Source: Plantago elongata
Taxonomy: Eukaryota > Streptophyta > Magnoliopsida > Lamiales > Plantaginaceae
DNA: 42,982 bases
Assembly (NCBI GenBank): GCA_036897095.1
Contig: JAYMSP010000723.1
Span: forward strand, 1-42,982
Direction of reading: 5' to 3'
Shown here: piece by piece, positions 22,517 through 32,169 of the stretch
Layout of the letters: each line of letters starts with the position of its first letter
Numbering within the stretch: the first letter of the stretch is position 1
Position numbers and translations under genes: made by a program
The notes under the pieces: generated by a model
The model's database searches: none
The model's input: only the letters and a program-made list of their open reading frames with translations
Told to the model about the DNA's origin: nothing

Positions 22517-22827
22517 ATCTTGAATGATTCAACATCACTTCTCTCTTCAAAAAAAAAAAAATTTCAACATCTCTATCTAACCCAAGAGAAAAAAACATGC
22601 TGTAAAAAGACATAGTAATAATTCAAGCAGCGAAAGACTCAAAGTTCACTTGAGTCGGAGCCCTCTCAACCGGAAAAAAATTGTTCCGGTACTCCCGTCA
22701 AAAGGCCTCCACTCCACGACACACTTGACTTCACATGACGAAAAATGAAACAAATCAATTCACTCCCGACTCACAAGTAAATTTAATGAGAGACGGTCTT
22801 TAAAAAAAAGGTGCAAACAATCGAAAA

Positions 22828-23376
22828 TTACACAACTTCAATTTTAACCGCTGCCATCTTCTCGGACACTCTAGCCAACGATTTCAAATTACACCCAATA
22901 ATCGTATCCGCAAACAAACGCGTATCCTTCTCACAGCTATCCGCTGGAATATCCACCACATACGACTCCACCACCACCGTCCCTCCGCCTCCCTCCTCCG
23001 TCTCATGCAACGTCATCGTCGATTTGTAGTTAATCAGCTTGTGATCCCCTCCGATGATATCAAACTTCATCAGATACAGCTCGTCGTCCAGTCGATGCAG
23101 CCTCTCCGTGCTACTCTTCGCCGGAAGACCGGACATCAACTTCACCACCCTCACGCTGCCCGCTCCTCCGTCGCCGGAGCTCAGATCGCACGACGTCACC
23201 ATCTGCTTGTACGCTTGCGGATTCTCGAATCGCCGGACGACGGACCAGACGAGGGAGAGTGGAGCGTCGATTCGTTGGCGTACCACGGAGGTGCACTGGT
23301 TTGGGGAGAGTGCGTGGGTGTGGTAGAGCGTTTCCATTTGCTCCGATGCGACGGCGGTGGTGGTGTTTGGGCACAT
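22828..23376 (-). CDS. PYL: PYR/PYL/RCAR abscisic acid receptor
   Basis: This intronless gene encodes a 182-aa START/Bet v 1-fold ABA receptor. Such proteins bind ABA in a closed pocket and then inhibit clade-A PP2Cs, releasing SnRK2 kinases. Seen here: RRFENPQAYK with the pocket lysine K57 (PYR1 K59), the gate loop SGLPA (82-86), TERL with E91 (PYR1 E94), the latch GGDHKL with H112-K113-L114, Y117 (PYR1 Y120), VVESYVVD with the conserved Glu, and FADTIIGCNLKSLA carrying the conserved Asn of the last helix. The gate is normal, but the latch has Lys where PYR1 has Arg (R116 in HRL). The intronless structure and SSGDGGAGSVR match the shorter, monomeric PYL4-6/PYL11-13 subfamily, and its place beside MRH1-like and ALOG genes points to PYL13. 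The start at 23374-23376 (MCPNTTT) gives a normal length. An AT box (CTATATTTAG, about 23474-23483 on the minus strand) could be its TATA element. Confidence 0.93.
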   Translation of the reverse strand: MCPNTTTAVASEQMETLYHTHALSPNQCTSVVRQRIDAPLSLVWSVVRRFENPQAYKQMVTSCDLSSGDGGAGSVRVVKLMSGLPAKSSTERLHRLDDELYLMKFDIIGGDHKLINYKSTMTLHETEEGGGGTVVVESYVVDIPADSCEKDTRLFADTIIGCNLKSLARVSEKMAAVKIEVV

Positions 23377-23587
23377 TTTGGGGATTTGGAGATGAATTGA
23401 GATATGGATGAATTGGGAAAGTGTGAGTATACAAGTGGAAAGTGTGGGTTTTAAAGGGAAGAGTAGGTTGCTAAATATAGTAAATGTATGGGTTTGATTG
23501 AATATTTGTTTATCTGACTTTTTATTTTTTTACGAAATGTCGGCTTCCTTTAGATATTTCGGTTGGTTTCTCCGATTGAATTTATAA

Positions 23588-23705
23588 GGGACTAACTGAA
23601 AAGCGATTTGAATGGAAAAATATTCATTTAAATAATATTTTTCTTTTACAAAACAAGTTATATTTATGAGTATTTTTCAATTCAAATCGTTTTACAATCA
23701 GTCAT
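23588..23705. mobile_element. Foldback MITE in the PYL upstream region
   Basis: The element is about 118 bp, with inverted arms of about 35 bp. The left arm runs GGGACTAACTGAAAAG, CGATTTGAATGGAAAAATA; the right arm read on the other strand runs ATGACTGATTGTAAAA, CGATTTGAATTGAAAAATA. TAA flanks both ends (23585-23587 and 23706-23708), which again suggests a PIF/Harbinger-type element. It lies 212 bp upstream of the PYL start codon. A transcript through it would form a long hairpin. Confidence 0.7.
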
Positions 23706-24645
23706 TAAAATTGGATTGATTACTAGTATGGAAATCATGTTAATTATCTTCGAAATAATGGAATGGAATTGAAGGGCCGAGTTCTGTTGAGTGAACTAGT
23801 AAGCTTCTTGACCAATCATTTACCCAAGATATTTTTGTTCCAATTTTGGATTTATGCGGAAGATTAATTCAGAACGACATGATGGTATTGTTTTAATGTT
23901 GATTTAGTTCACAAGATTGCTACTTTGCTATGCCTATGCTAGTATATAGTGTAATTGATAAAGTGAAATTCTACATTATACAAGTCATAAAAAAATGCTA
24001 CAATTTTAAAGTACAATATTTAAAGATATGAATATAAATCAATCTCAAATTCTTAATAAGCTTCATTTATTATCACCGTTACCTATAAAAATCTCGAGAT
24101 CATGTTATACCTAATTGTGCTTATATAAATCCACAAATCAATTGAAAAAAAAAACCTAATATTTCCACCTCTCCCAAATTAGGAATTAGTGCGGTTAACA
24201 TTAATGAGTTCTTTGTCTCAATTGGACCCAATACTCATACAAATGTTACTTAAATCAGACCCAATATATATTACACATCTCATGCATAATTAATTTGACT
24301 GAATCGTGCCAAATTCAATCCGTAAAAAATGTAGCATTGTAAATATTGGATTGTCAACTTGAGGAAGTGCACATGGAAAGGATCCGGATTGAGTCGAATG
24401 GGATAGGGACACGTCCTTGTGTTTTTTAAGTAAAGTTGTCTAATCCTTCAAATATAAAAATTTAGAAATAATTTGTGATTAAAATTCGTAAACACAGGTA
24501 GACTTTCCTTGTTGGAACAGATGGAGTACAATATATATACTATGTTATGTATTCATTTTATAAGATGTCTATATGTTGGTTGTCATGATATTTATTCAGT
24601 TCTGAATTCTATTATGATATTATGTATGGTGATGTGTGTTTGGTT

Positions 24646-25194
24646 GTACATTTTAGGGTCGGCCTTAAACCCATGCAATATATTCACACTTATAAGGTCT
24701 CAAAATTTTAATTTCTCAATATAATATCATGATAGTACTATGAAGTTAGAAATATAAATAAAAGTGTGTTATAAACAATTAATACTATATGATTTTATTC
24801 AAATAACACTTGCAGTGTTATATTTGTACTGATATTTTATTTTCTCCCTCATTCCTTAATTCAACTTTTCGAGAGATCATATATAAATTTTAAAGAAAAA
24901 ATAAATAAAGAGGAGAGATGGTAATAATGTAGAGAAAAAGTAATTAAAGTAGAAGTGATAATGTATAAAGTATGAGATGTATTTTTTATTTAATGGATGA
25001 GAAATGAAGTTGAGAAGGACCAAACTGAAATACGAGAAGATGAAGTTGATGCGAAGTGAGTATATTATTTTATTAAAAACTTATTCAATTTTGTATAAAT
25101 ATTTTATTATCTTTAATGTTATACTATAAGTTTGGATTAATTTTAAAATTTGAAATGGGGATTTTAAATCTTTTGGAGCGGCCCTTGTACATTC
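24646..25194. mobile_element. Non-autonomous hAT element with a nested insertion
   Basis: The 8-bp flanks GTACATTT (24646-24653) and GTACATTC (25187-25194) differ at one base and look like a hAT target duplication. The ends of the 533-bp element are TAGGGTCGGCCTTAAA and, reading from the right on the other strand, AAGGGCCGCTCCAAAA, which match the GGGCCGGCCC-type termini of plant hAT elements. The inside has no coding capacity. A Stowaway-like MITE (24844-25060) sits within it. Confidence 0.65.
24844..25060. mobile_element. Stowaway-like MITE nested in the hAT element
   Basis: The left end is CTCCCTCATTCCTTAATTCA; the right end read on the other strand is CTCACTTCGCATCAACTTCA. The interior (GAGGAGAGATGGTAATAATG and similar purine-rich sequence) is typical of plant Stowaway MITEs. 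A TA follows the right end at 25061-25062, while the left flank no longer reads TA. The size is about 217 bp. Confidence 0.5.
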
Positions 25195-25687
25195 ATATTG
25201 TTGCTCAGTTTTTTAGCAACTCCTTTATCATTTGTAACATCAACTGACCCGCACCCTCTTTCTTGATGGTGCTTGTCTTGTTCCCTTTAGATTTTGTTTG
25301 AAATAAGAGAAATGAACTCTGTCAATCCTACAGAAGCCTATAGCTAAGCCATGGGGGGTGAACATTGCTGCTGGGGTCCTTTGTTGAGGAGCTGGGTTCG
25401 CGGTCTTTAACGGTGATGACATGGTATTTGTTTCTGAGTGTTAATATAGCTTGCCAGGGAACAATTCTTAACCGAAAGCTAGCTATTTAGGCCTCATGCT
25501 TGATAATTTGATACAGGCTCAATGTTATTTGCTCTGGTGACTGTAAATTCTTAAATTAGTTCATTACTTAAGCATGGACTACATCTTGGCATAACAATGA
25601 AAATTCTGAGACTTTTGCCTTTTTTTCTTGAAGATTTCAATTTACAACTCTACTTGGGACTTCGTTGAAGCTTGAGGTAGTGTTGCT

Positions 25688-26854
25688 TCAGTTTTGCTCC
25701 GCTGGCTCGTCATTAAGAAAAGGTGAAAGTAAATTCTGGACGTAGACATCGGTTAGATGGAAGCTTGAAGCATTACTTATTGCCGGACGCCGGAAGGAAT
25801 TGGTATTTGGGTTGTAAATACAGAGAGATTGACCATCATCAAGCAAAACTTCTCCATCTGGTGCTATGAACAGGGGTGAAAATGGTTCAATGGATCGATC
25901 TGGAGGGTTACGAATATAAGGAACAGTCATGGCATTATACCAAGACTCTCTCACCCCATACTCCTTCAGTATCCAAATTTCTGTGCCTGTGGCACCGTTA
26001 TCACGGAGCACAGAAAGACAACCTCCTAGAACTCCCAGTCGAGGGTAAAAATGATTACCTGCTGTAAACATCGGCTGCTCTACTACTCCTACAGATTCGC
26101 TCCCTAAATCGAAAGAAATTATATCCAGACGATCGTTTGTGTCCTCATCAACCCTCCTAGCCCAGTGAAGCTTTCCGTTCACAAACTTCCCTCCTTTTTC
26201 AAAAGTACCATCATCCTTCACAAGGTTCATCCCTGCTAGTTTCCAACAATTCATCTTCAAACTATAGATTTTTACAACTGGATTGTATTCATCTCCGTCC
26301 CAAAACATAACTTCAGCCACGATGTTGTAATCATCGGACGACTCATCATAACCAAACCCGTAATTTTCCAACCACGGGTCGAACTTGCTATCAAACACAT
26401 TAGGCGTTTTTTTGTACTTTCTTGTGGACGGGTTCCACAAGATGAAATACTTGTCATTCAGCCAGTTTATGAACAAACAACATAAACCATTGGAGCAACC
26501 CACAAAACATGTTTTGTCTAGACACATAGGAATGTCGAAGTCAAACTCTTCTGCAGCAGTTGAAGATTGGTAAAACAAGGCAGGCAAAGGGCAGTGTTTT
26601 AGTCTGTATGTATGGCGCGATTGAGGGAATATTGAAACGGTGCAATGATGGGAGAAACTGGTATTCTTAATTGAATTCTTGAGGTGGGCTTTGGAGAATT
26701 GCTTGCTGGAAATTAGAGAACACCATGATTTTGAGACGCACCTGAATTTCAAGAGTGATTTGACGGGAAGTCTTGACAGAACTTCTGGAATTATATCATC
26801 CAGGAGACGACAGAAGATTGTTTCAGATATTTCTGTACTCTCTGACTCTCCCAT
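25688..26854 (-). CDS. F-box protein with F-box-associated (FBA) domain
   Basis: This single-exon gene encodes 388 aa. The F-box lies at about residues 17-57 (LDDIIPEVLSRLPVKSLLKF, then RCVSKSWCSLISS) and would bind SKP1/ASK in an SCF ubiquitin ligase. An FBA type-1 region follows, with its usual landmarks: VGCSNGLCCLF, FILWNPSTRKYKKTP, YGFGYDESSDDYNIV, VKIYSLKMNCWK, KGGKFVNGKLHWA, ISFDLGSE, and LGVLGGCLSVL with EIWILKEYG. This half usually recruits the substrate, which I cannot predict. The length fits the large At3g23880-like F-box/kelch-type family. The start at 26854 is the first ATG of the frame, and the domain begins soon after. The gene looks intact. Such genes multiply and move quickly in plants, and it is the one host gene here without a counterpart that I recall in the syntenic Arabidopsis interval. 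Confidence 0.9.
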   Translation of the reverse strand: MGESESTEISETIFCRLLDDIIPEVLSRLPVKSLLKFRCVSKSWCSLISSKQFSKAHLKNSIKNTSFSHHCTVSIFPQSRHTYRLKHCPLPALFYQSSTAAEEFDFDIPMCLDKTCFVGCSNGLCCLFINWLNDKYFILWNPSTRKYKKTPNVFDSKFDPWLENYGFGYDESSDDYNIVAEVMFWDGDEYNPVVKIYSLKMNCWKLAGMNLVKDDGTFEKGGKFVNGKLHWARRVDEDTNDRLDIISFDLGSESVGVVEQPMFTAGNHFYPRLGVLGGCLSVLRDNGATGTEIWILKEYGVRESWYNAMTVPYIRNPPDRSIEPFSPLFIAPDGEVLLDDGQSLCIYNPNTNSFRRPAISNASSFHLTDVYVQNLLSPFLNDEPAEQN

Positions 26855-29800
26855 TGACAGTTATATAACAGGGAAGAATGCAAGAAATGGTTTTAGGTGC
26901 TTTGAAGTTGTGAGGCTGTAAGAAAAATGTGGTCTGGTTCTGAATGTGATAGAATTGTGCTGATAATTGAAGATTAAATAAGGGCAAGCAATAAAGATGT
27001 AGGAACATGCATGTTTCTTTTTTTATGATTTGGGCCATATAATATTGCAAACAAATTAGAAGGAAGTTTCCAACAAAATGATAAAGGTAGAGGATCTTTA
27101 TCAATTTTACATTGCTTTATCTAGATGTGCCTTTTGACCATCTAGATTAGCAATGGAGGAATAATCTGATTAATTGATTGTATATACACTAACTAAATTT
27201 AGCTACCAACAGGGTATGAAGTGCAATTACAGGAGAGTTAATTGTTAAAAATAAAATATAAGAACTGGGGACTTATATGAAGGAAAAGAATAATCTTGGA
27301 CCAAAATGCAAAAACAACACTTCTTTTTAATGGCTTGTACAATGTGATTCCCCATTTGTACTTCCCAATTGGCTAGTGCCCTAATTTAATCTAGCTGGTT
27401 ATATAGCTGAATTATAATTCGTTCTACTTCGGTATTCTTCATTTCTGCGTTCGCTCGTGTAATCATTCTGCAAGTTTTTATCAATAAATCAGGGAATCAT
27501 ATGGCCAGCTAATTATATTCTTCTTCCAAATTCTTCGATTTTATACGAATTCCGGACACATGTTGTCCAGCTAAAAGAGTTCCACCCATTACCACTAAAA
27601 TTGTTCTAATAATTAGGAATCAAACTACTCAAGATTTACTTCATGAGTCGTTAGGAGGTATCCATTTTAGTCGATTCTTGCACCTCGATCCTTAACCATG
27701 CTCATCAAGATAGTAGTCTAATCATATCAGCAGGTACTTCAAGCTACATAACAATTAACATTAATGTTGGCTTCGAAATAATTAACACGGGACTCTAAGA
27801 CTTGCATTATGCTTTTGATCCAGTTGCATAATATATATATCAGCTGGTACAACCATACAAGATAACAGTAACAATAATAACAATGATCCGTAAAAACTTA
27901 GGGATCAACTTCTCTGAACTTCACCAAGTTACAAGCCGGATATAATGCTGCAGCAAGCGTATATATCTCCATTGACCTCTCCTGGCTTTTCCAAATATAT
28001 AGCTCAACTTTATGATCCTGCAAAGATTTCAAAAACCATCATCAAGTATTTCTTTGTAATTAATATATCTGTAGATACATTTTATTTGGATAAATATTGC
28101 AGTTAGCTAGCTTCCCCCTGGTGTCTAATTGTATGTCACTATGTCTAGGCATTCACTTTTCCTAGTCGAAATTGAGAGGTTGAAATCATGTCCATCCAGG
28201 GAGCAATAATCAGCTAAGAGAGATCATACTCTCTATAGATGACATGTTTCCACGATTTTAATTATGTCAGAGACAATGTGAAATTTTGAGTGATAAAAGT
28301 TAAGTATAAATAGTCCACATTGTTATACATGATGTTAATTGTAGATGTAAGGTCTTAACCTCAAGTGAAAAGATCTTTTTATCAAATCCACAATATGGGC
28401 TGAGGAAGAAAACTTGATTCTCTCATGCTTGCCGCATTCTTTAACATTTGTAATTAAGTAGCTTCAGCGTCATCAATATTGCATTTTGTATCCTATAACC
28501 CAAAGTCCTAAATGTTACCAGATCTATAGTAGGTGATGGAGGGGTTTACAGATAATATGACGCAGAATGGAGGAATGGTGGTTCAGTGATGGCTGAAAAA
28601 GGTAGTTGGACTTGGATGGTGATGAGGAAACTTTTAGGTTGATGATGTGCTAATCATGGTCTATGCAAAAGAATTTTCTTCTTATGGGAACCTCATAACC
28701 TGCATAACTACACATGTATCTCTTTAGTGACTGTAATTAACCAACAAAAAGGTGCAAGTGCAACAGTGTGTCAGTGTTGCACGCAAAATGCACCAGCTAG
28801 CTAGTTGGAATCAGAAACACATGAAAACGTGGCTGAAAAATACTCTGCGCACAAATTAAGGCGATAACACATTTTCAAATGACGAAAGCTTGCAAGGAAA
28901 TTTGGGACACAAGCACCTGACAGTGCCCTGCAGTTTTGAAGCATTAGATGGAAACTAGTAAATGAAATTAAGTGTGTACTTATAATTAAGCAATCTGATC
29001 AGCATTGGGAAAAGAAGAAGAGAATGAAAATCATCAGTCCTTGTTCAAATGTACGTTCCTGACATACTATTTATGCATATAATGTAGATTTGGACTGAAG
29101 TGGTCTGGATTAATTGTGCAAGCCAACAAGGAATTCAACCAAACATGCACCTCAGGTTGGAAAAAGAGAATTTTATTTCATGATCAGGCAGCACTTTCAG
29201 AATTTAGAAAGTTAAGAAATGATCATACACATTGTGGTTATATTAATTCAGAACTTGATTGTGACTGATTAGCTAGCAATCAAAATTGCGTAAACCTGAT
29301 TAAAAATACATATTTTGATCTGGTTTTCTTGGTTTTAATTGTTAGTGAACTACAATGTGATTATGGTTGACATCTAGGAGTGTATATGATCCTAGAGTGT
29401 GATTACAAGTAGATCATGAAATTAGGTAATATGAATTTGATTTTTCTGAGATTTTGGTGTAGATGATTATCTCAAAACCTTCATATGGATAGTCTTATAG
29501 AGTGTATAAGCTCAACAGTTGATTAGTCAAGTTCAACAGAAACTCACAGTATAAACAGTACTTCGATCTTTTATTTTTAACACAGAAAAGTGATTAATTA
29601 AACAAGTCCATGAGTACTCAACTTGATCACCAAGATAGCTAGGGTTTTTGGTTAGCTAATTAGATCTAGGGTTTCTTTACCTTGTTTATACATACGCTAT
29701 TATTCAACCTGTGATCATTTATATGGTCCACTGTCTATAAATTAACAATACTAATTTACTCAGTCAATACCATTTTACATATCATCATTTCAGATAATTA

Positions 29801-29938
29801 TCATAAATAAATCTCCTGTTTTCTTCTTTTTCATAGATTTGCACCTTTTATGATTATGGACCATGGGATTATTGATCTGCAACCAACTTAAGAAAATGTC
29901 TATATATATGATTATAGCAATTACCATTTTTTCCCTCA
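26855..29938. other. Spacer between the F-box and ALOG genes
   Basis: This AT-rich spacer of 3.1 kb contains the F-box promoter at its left end and probably the ALOG 3' UTR at its right end. The only coding-like piece is a putative terminal exon at 27898-28017, listed separately. I found no clear transposon. Confidence 0.45.
27898..28017 (-). pseudogene. Orphan exon-like open frame, unidentified
   Basis: On the minus strand, a good splice acceptor (TTTTTGAAATCTTTGCAG) is followed by 39 codons and a stop. The peptide starts DHKVELYIWKSQERSMEIYT and continues LAAALYPACNLVKFREVDP. Its composition (amphipathic, few rare residues, no low complexity) looks more like real protein than random AT-rich DNA. 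I do not recognise it, and I could not find convincing upstream exons in the 1.9 kb before the ALOG gene. It may be the last exon of a small gene, a relic of one, or chance. Confidence 0.25.
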
Positions 29939-30484
29939 TCATCCATGATTGTTGATGGACTGCTGCTGATGCTGATCCTGACAAATGATCTTCTTCTTCT
30001 TTTTCTTCTTCTTGAACACAATCCCTCTTGCCTTAGCCTGACACTCCTTCACTTCCCTTAGAAATACACGAATACCCCCGTTCGCAAACGGATTCGTCTC
30101 CGGTGATCCCCCATGCTCCTCATACGCTGCCCTAAGCCGTCCAATCAGCGCGTCCAGGCTGCCCCAAGCCTGTCTGAGCGGGCAGGCGCAGGGGGCAGGA
30201 GGATCGGGCTGCCCGAAGAATATGCAACCGCGTAAGTGGACTTTAGTTTTGCCAAACTGGTCTAGGTATTGGAGGAACTCAAGAACATGAGTGTAGTTGA
30301 AGTGGGCTAGTGAGATTGGTGGCCTTTTGTTGTTTAAGTACTGTAGGAAAGTGTTCCAGTCCCGCCTCTTTTGGGACTCATAGCGGCTGAGCTGCGGTGG
30401 CGGTGGTGGTGGTTGAGTGGTGGCAGAGGAGGAAGATGGATCAGTATTATTGGACATCATGATGGATGAAGAGTAATTGATCAT
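29939..30484 (-). CDS. LSH9: ALOG-domain transcription factor (LSH/G1 family)
   Basis: This intronless gene encodes 181 aa. The ALOG domain (about residues 32-157) is nearly textbook: [37 protein letters not shown], a zinc-ribbon insert (HLRGC followed by PCACPL), [40 protein letters not shown] and KARGI. ALOG proteins are nuclear, bind DNA and shape meristems and organ boundaries; the fold was proposed to derive from tyrosine recombinases of DIRS-type retrotransposons. A run of eight lysines (158-165) is the expected nuclear localisation signal, here unusually uniform. The N-terminus is Ser- and Pro-rich (six prolines in a row), and the Gln-rich C-terminal tail is short. The start could be Met1, Met9 or Met10; Met1 gives the stated coordinates. 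[15 protein letters not shown] resembles what I recall of Arabidopsis LSH9, and the neighbouring PYL gene agrees with that. Confidence 0.93.
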   Translation of the reverse strand: MINYSSSIMMSNNTDPSSSSATTQPPPPPPQLSRYESQKRRDWNTFLQYLNNKRPPISLAHFNYTHVLEFLQYLDQFGKTKVHLRGCIFFGQPDPPAPCACPLRQAWGSLDALIGRLRAAYEEHGGSPETNPFANGGIRVFLREVKECQAKARGIVFKKKKKKKKIICQDQHQQQSINNHG

Positions 30485-32135
30485 AGTGAAGAAATTATAT
30501 GGAGAAAAAGAGATGGATGTGGTGAAAGTAAATATTGCTAGCTAATGGTTAAGTGGAAAGAAAATGAAGATCATATCTTAGACTTAATGAGTTAACGTTG
30601 AGGAGACATGTTATGGGCCCTTTTTTAGAGCTGCTTTTGTTTCTTACTTTTTGTTTCATTCTTGTTAATTATAATTAATTTACATTGATTCCTAAATGAA
30701 ATAATTACTGTTTAACACATATAAATCTTAATTTGTAAATAATAGTATATCGATAAAGTTGTGATTTTATAAGTTTAGTGAATGGTATATTATTAAACAC
30801 GCGCATATAAAAATTGCTTAAAAATTATAGTAATGAGTGTCAAGAGCACAAGTGCACTCAACCAAATAATTATAAAGAGAATAAACATATCTCATCCAAA
30901 CCAATAAACATATTTTAGGATACATCATGAAAATTATCTAAACCGAATACAACCATCGACTAACGAAAAAACTCCAAATCTCATCACCCCTTAAATCTCA
31001 ACCCCCTCCATGTAGACTAAGTATGCACCACGATCACTTATCTTATTGTTAACACGTGAAATTGATTATTGAATCTTTATCTATCGGTTCATGCAGGAAC
31101 CATGAAGGGGCATGTTAGCAAATAGCAAGCTACTCCACAGGATAGCAGGTGCATTTGGGAGCTATCAAATATGTAATTAATGACCCTGACGGAGCTATAA
31201 AATAAGGTTGTGTGGTCGTATAGAGTTGGAGTGGTAACAAGGAGGTGTAAGGTTGTATTTCTGATGGAGTCATAAGAAGGTTTAGGAGTATTAAAGAGGT
31301 ATTGATATAAAAATAGTTGTATAATCTTTATTTTTAAAGAAAATAATAATCATAATGACCCTCCACCTTATTTAAAGAAATTTTGAAGGGATAGTTGGGC
31401 ATTTCCTTATATAGTTGTCATGCGGGGAAAAGAAAATGTTATAAGGAGAGGTATATTTGGCCGCAATATGTGTCTCTCCAAGTTCGATTACTATATTTGG
31501 CTCATGAGTTCATTCCCATGATAACAGTAGCTACAATAATACTCAGTAGTCAGTAGTAATTAACAGCCAATGTACACAATGACCTCTCAAATCAGATATG
31601 ATATGAATCAGATGATGTTTTGCCTTTGTTTCTTACTTTATGTTTCTTTCTTAACATTTCGATTCTATTTTATACTATCATCTTGATTCTTTTTGGGTGA
31701 AAGTGGGATTAGTCCACTCCTTACATGATGGTAGTTATTCTTTACAAATTCAAATGCGTGTACATATATAAAGGAAGATGTTCATATCAAGTAGTTGGAT
31801 AGGATCATTTGTGGTTATTTCTAACAGGTTTATGTGTCCAAGTATTAGTACTAGAACCACGAGAACAGAAATATAGCTGTAACATTTTCGATTAACCACC
31901 ATCACACCGCATAATGTTGTTCTCTTCGTCTAAACTGATCTAAACTTAACTGAATTGTAATATAAAAAATAACTAATCAGAATAAAATTAAACTGAAATT
32001 AATAAATTTTTAGATATGCAAAGCTTAATTATAGATAAACTAATTTTAATTTTTATAAAGAAATGGTATTTCAAAAGAAATCTTCATTTCAAATAAAAAT
32101 AAAAAATAATAACAGGTACATGATGTTTTTGTGTG

Positions 32136-32169
<34 letters not shown>

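Larger units (their letters stand above)
19027..22827. other. Spacer between the receptor kinase and the PYL gene
   Basis: The first 700 bp should be the promoter and leader of the receptor kinase gene, including a CT-rich tract on the minus strand at about 19560-19610. From about 20340 to 22520 the spacer is mostly transposon remains (LINE tail and MITEs, listed separately). No host gene is visible. The final 300 bp (22520-22827) would hold the 3' UTR of the PYL gene. Confidence 0.5.
23377..25687. other. Spacer between the PYL and F-box genes
   Basis: The first 200 bp are the likely PYL promoter. A foldback MITE follows at 23588-23705 and a nested hAT/Stowaway pair at 24646-25194. The stretch 23706-24640 is AT-rich with no recognisable content. 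The final 500 bp probably include the F-box 3' UTR. A 60-codon open frame on the minus strand at 25240-25422 has no recognisable features. Confidence 0.5.

Noticed and set aside
23005-23434. Plus- and minus-strand frames of 90-131 codons overlapping the PYL gene
   Set aside because: They are alternate frames of the PYL coding sequence; only the 182-aa frame has conserved residues.
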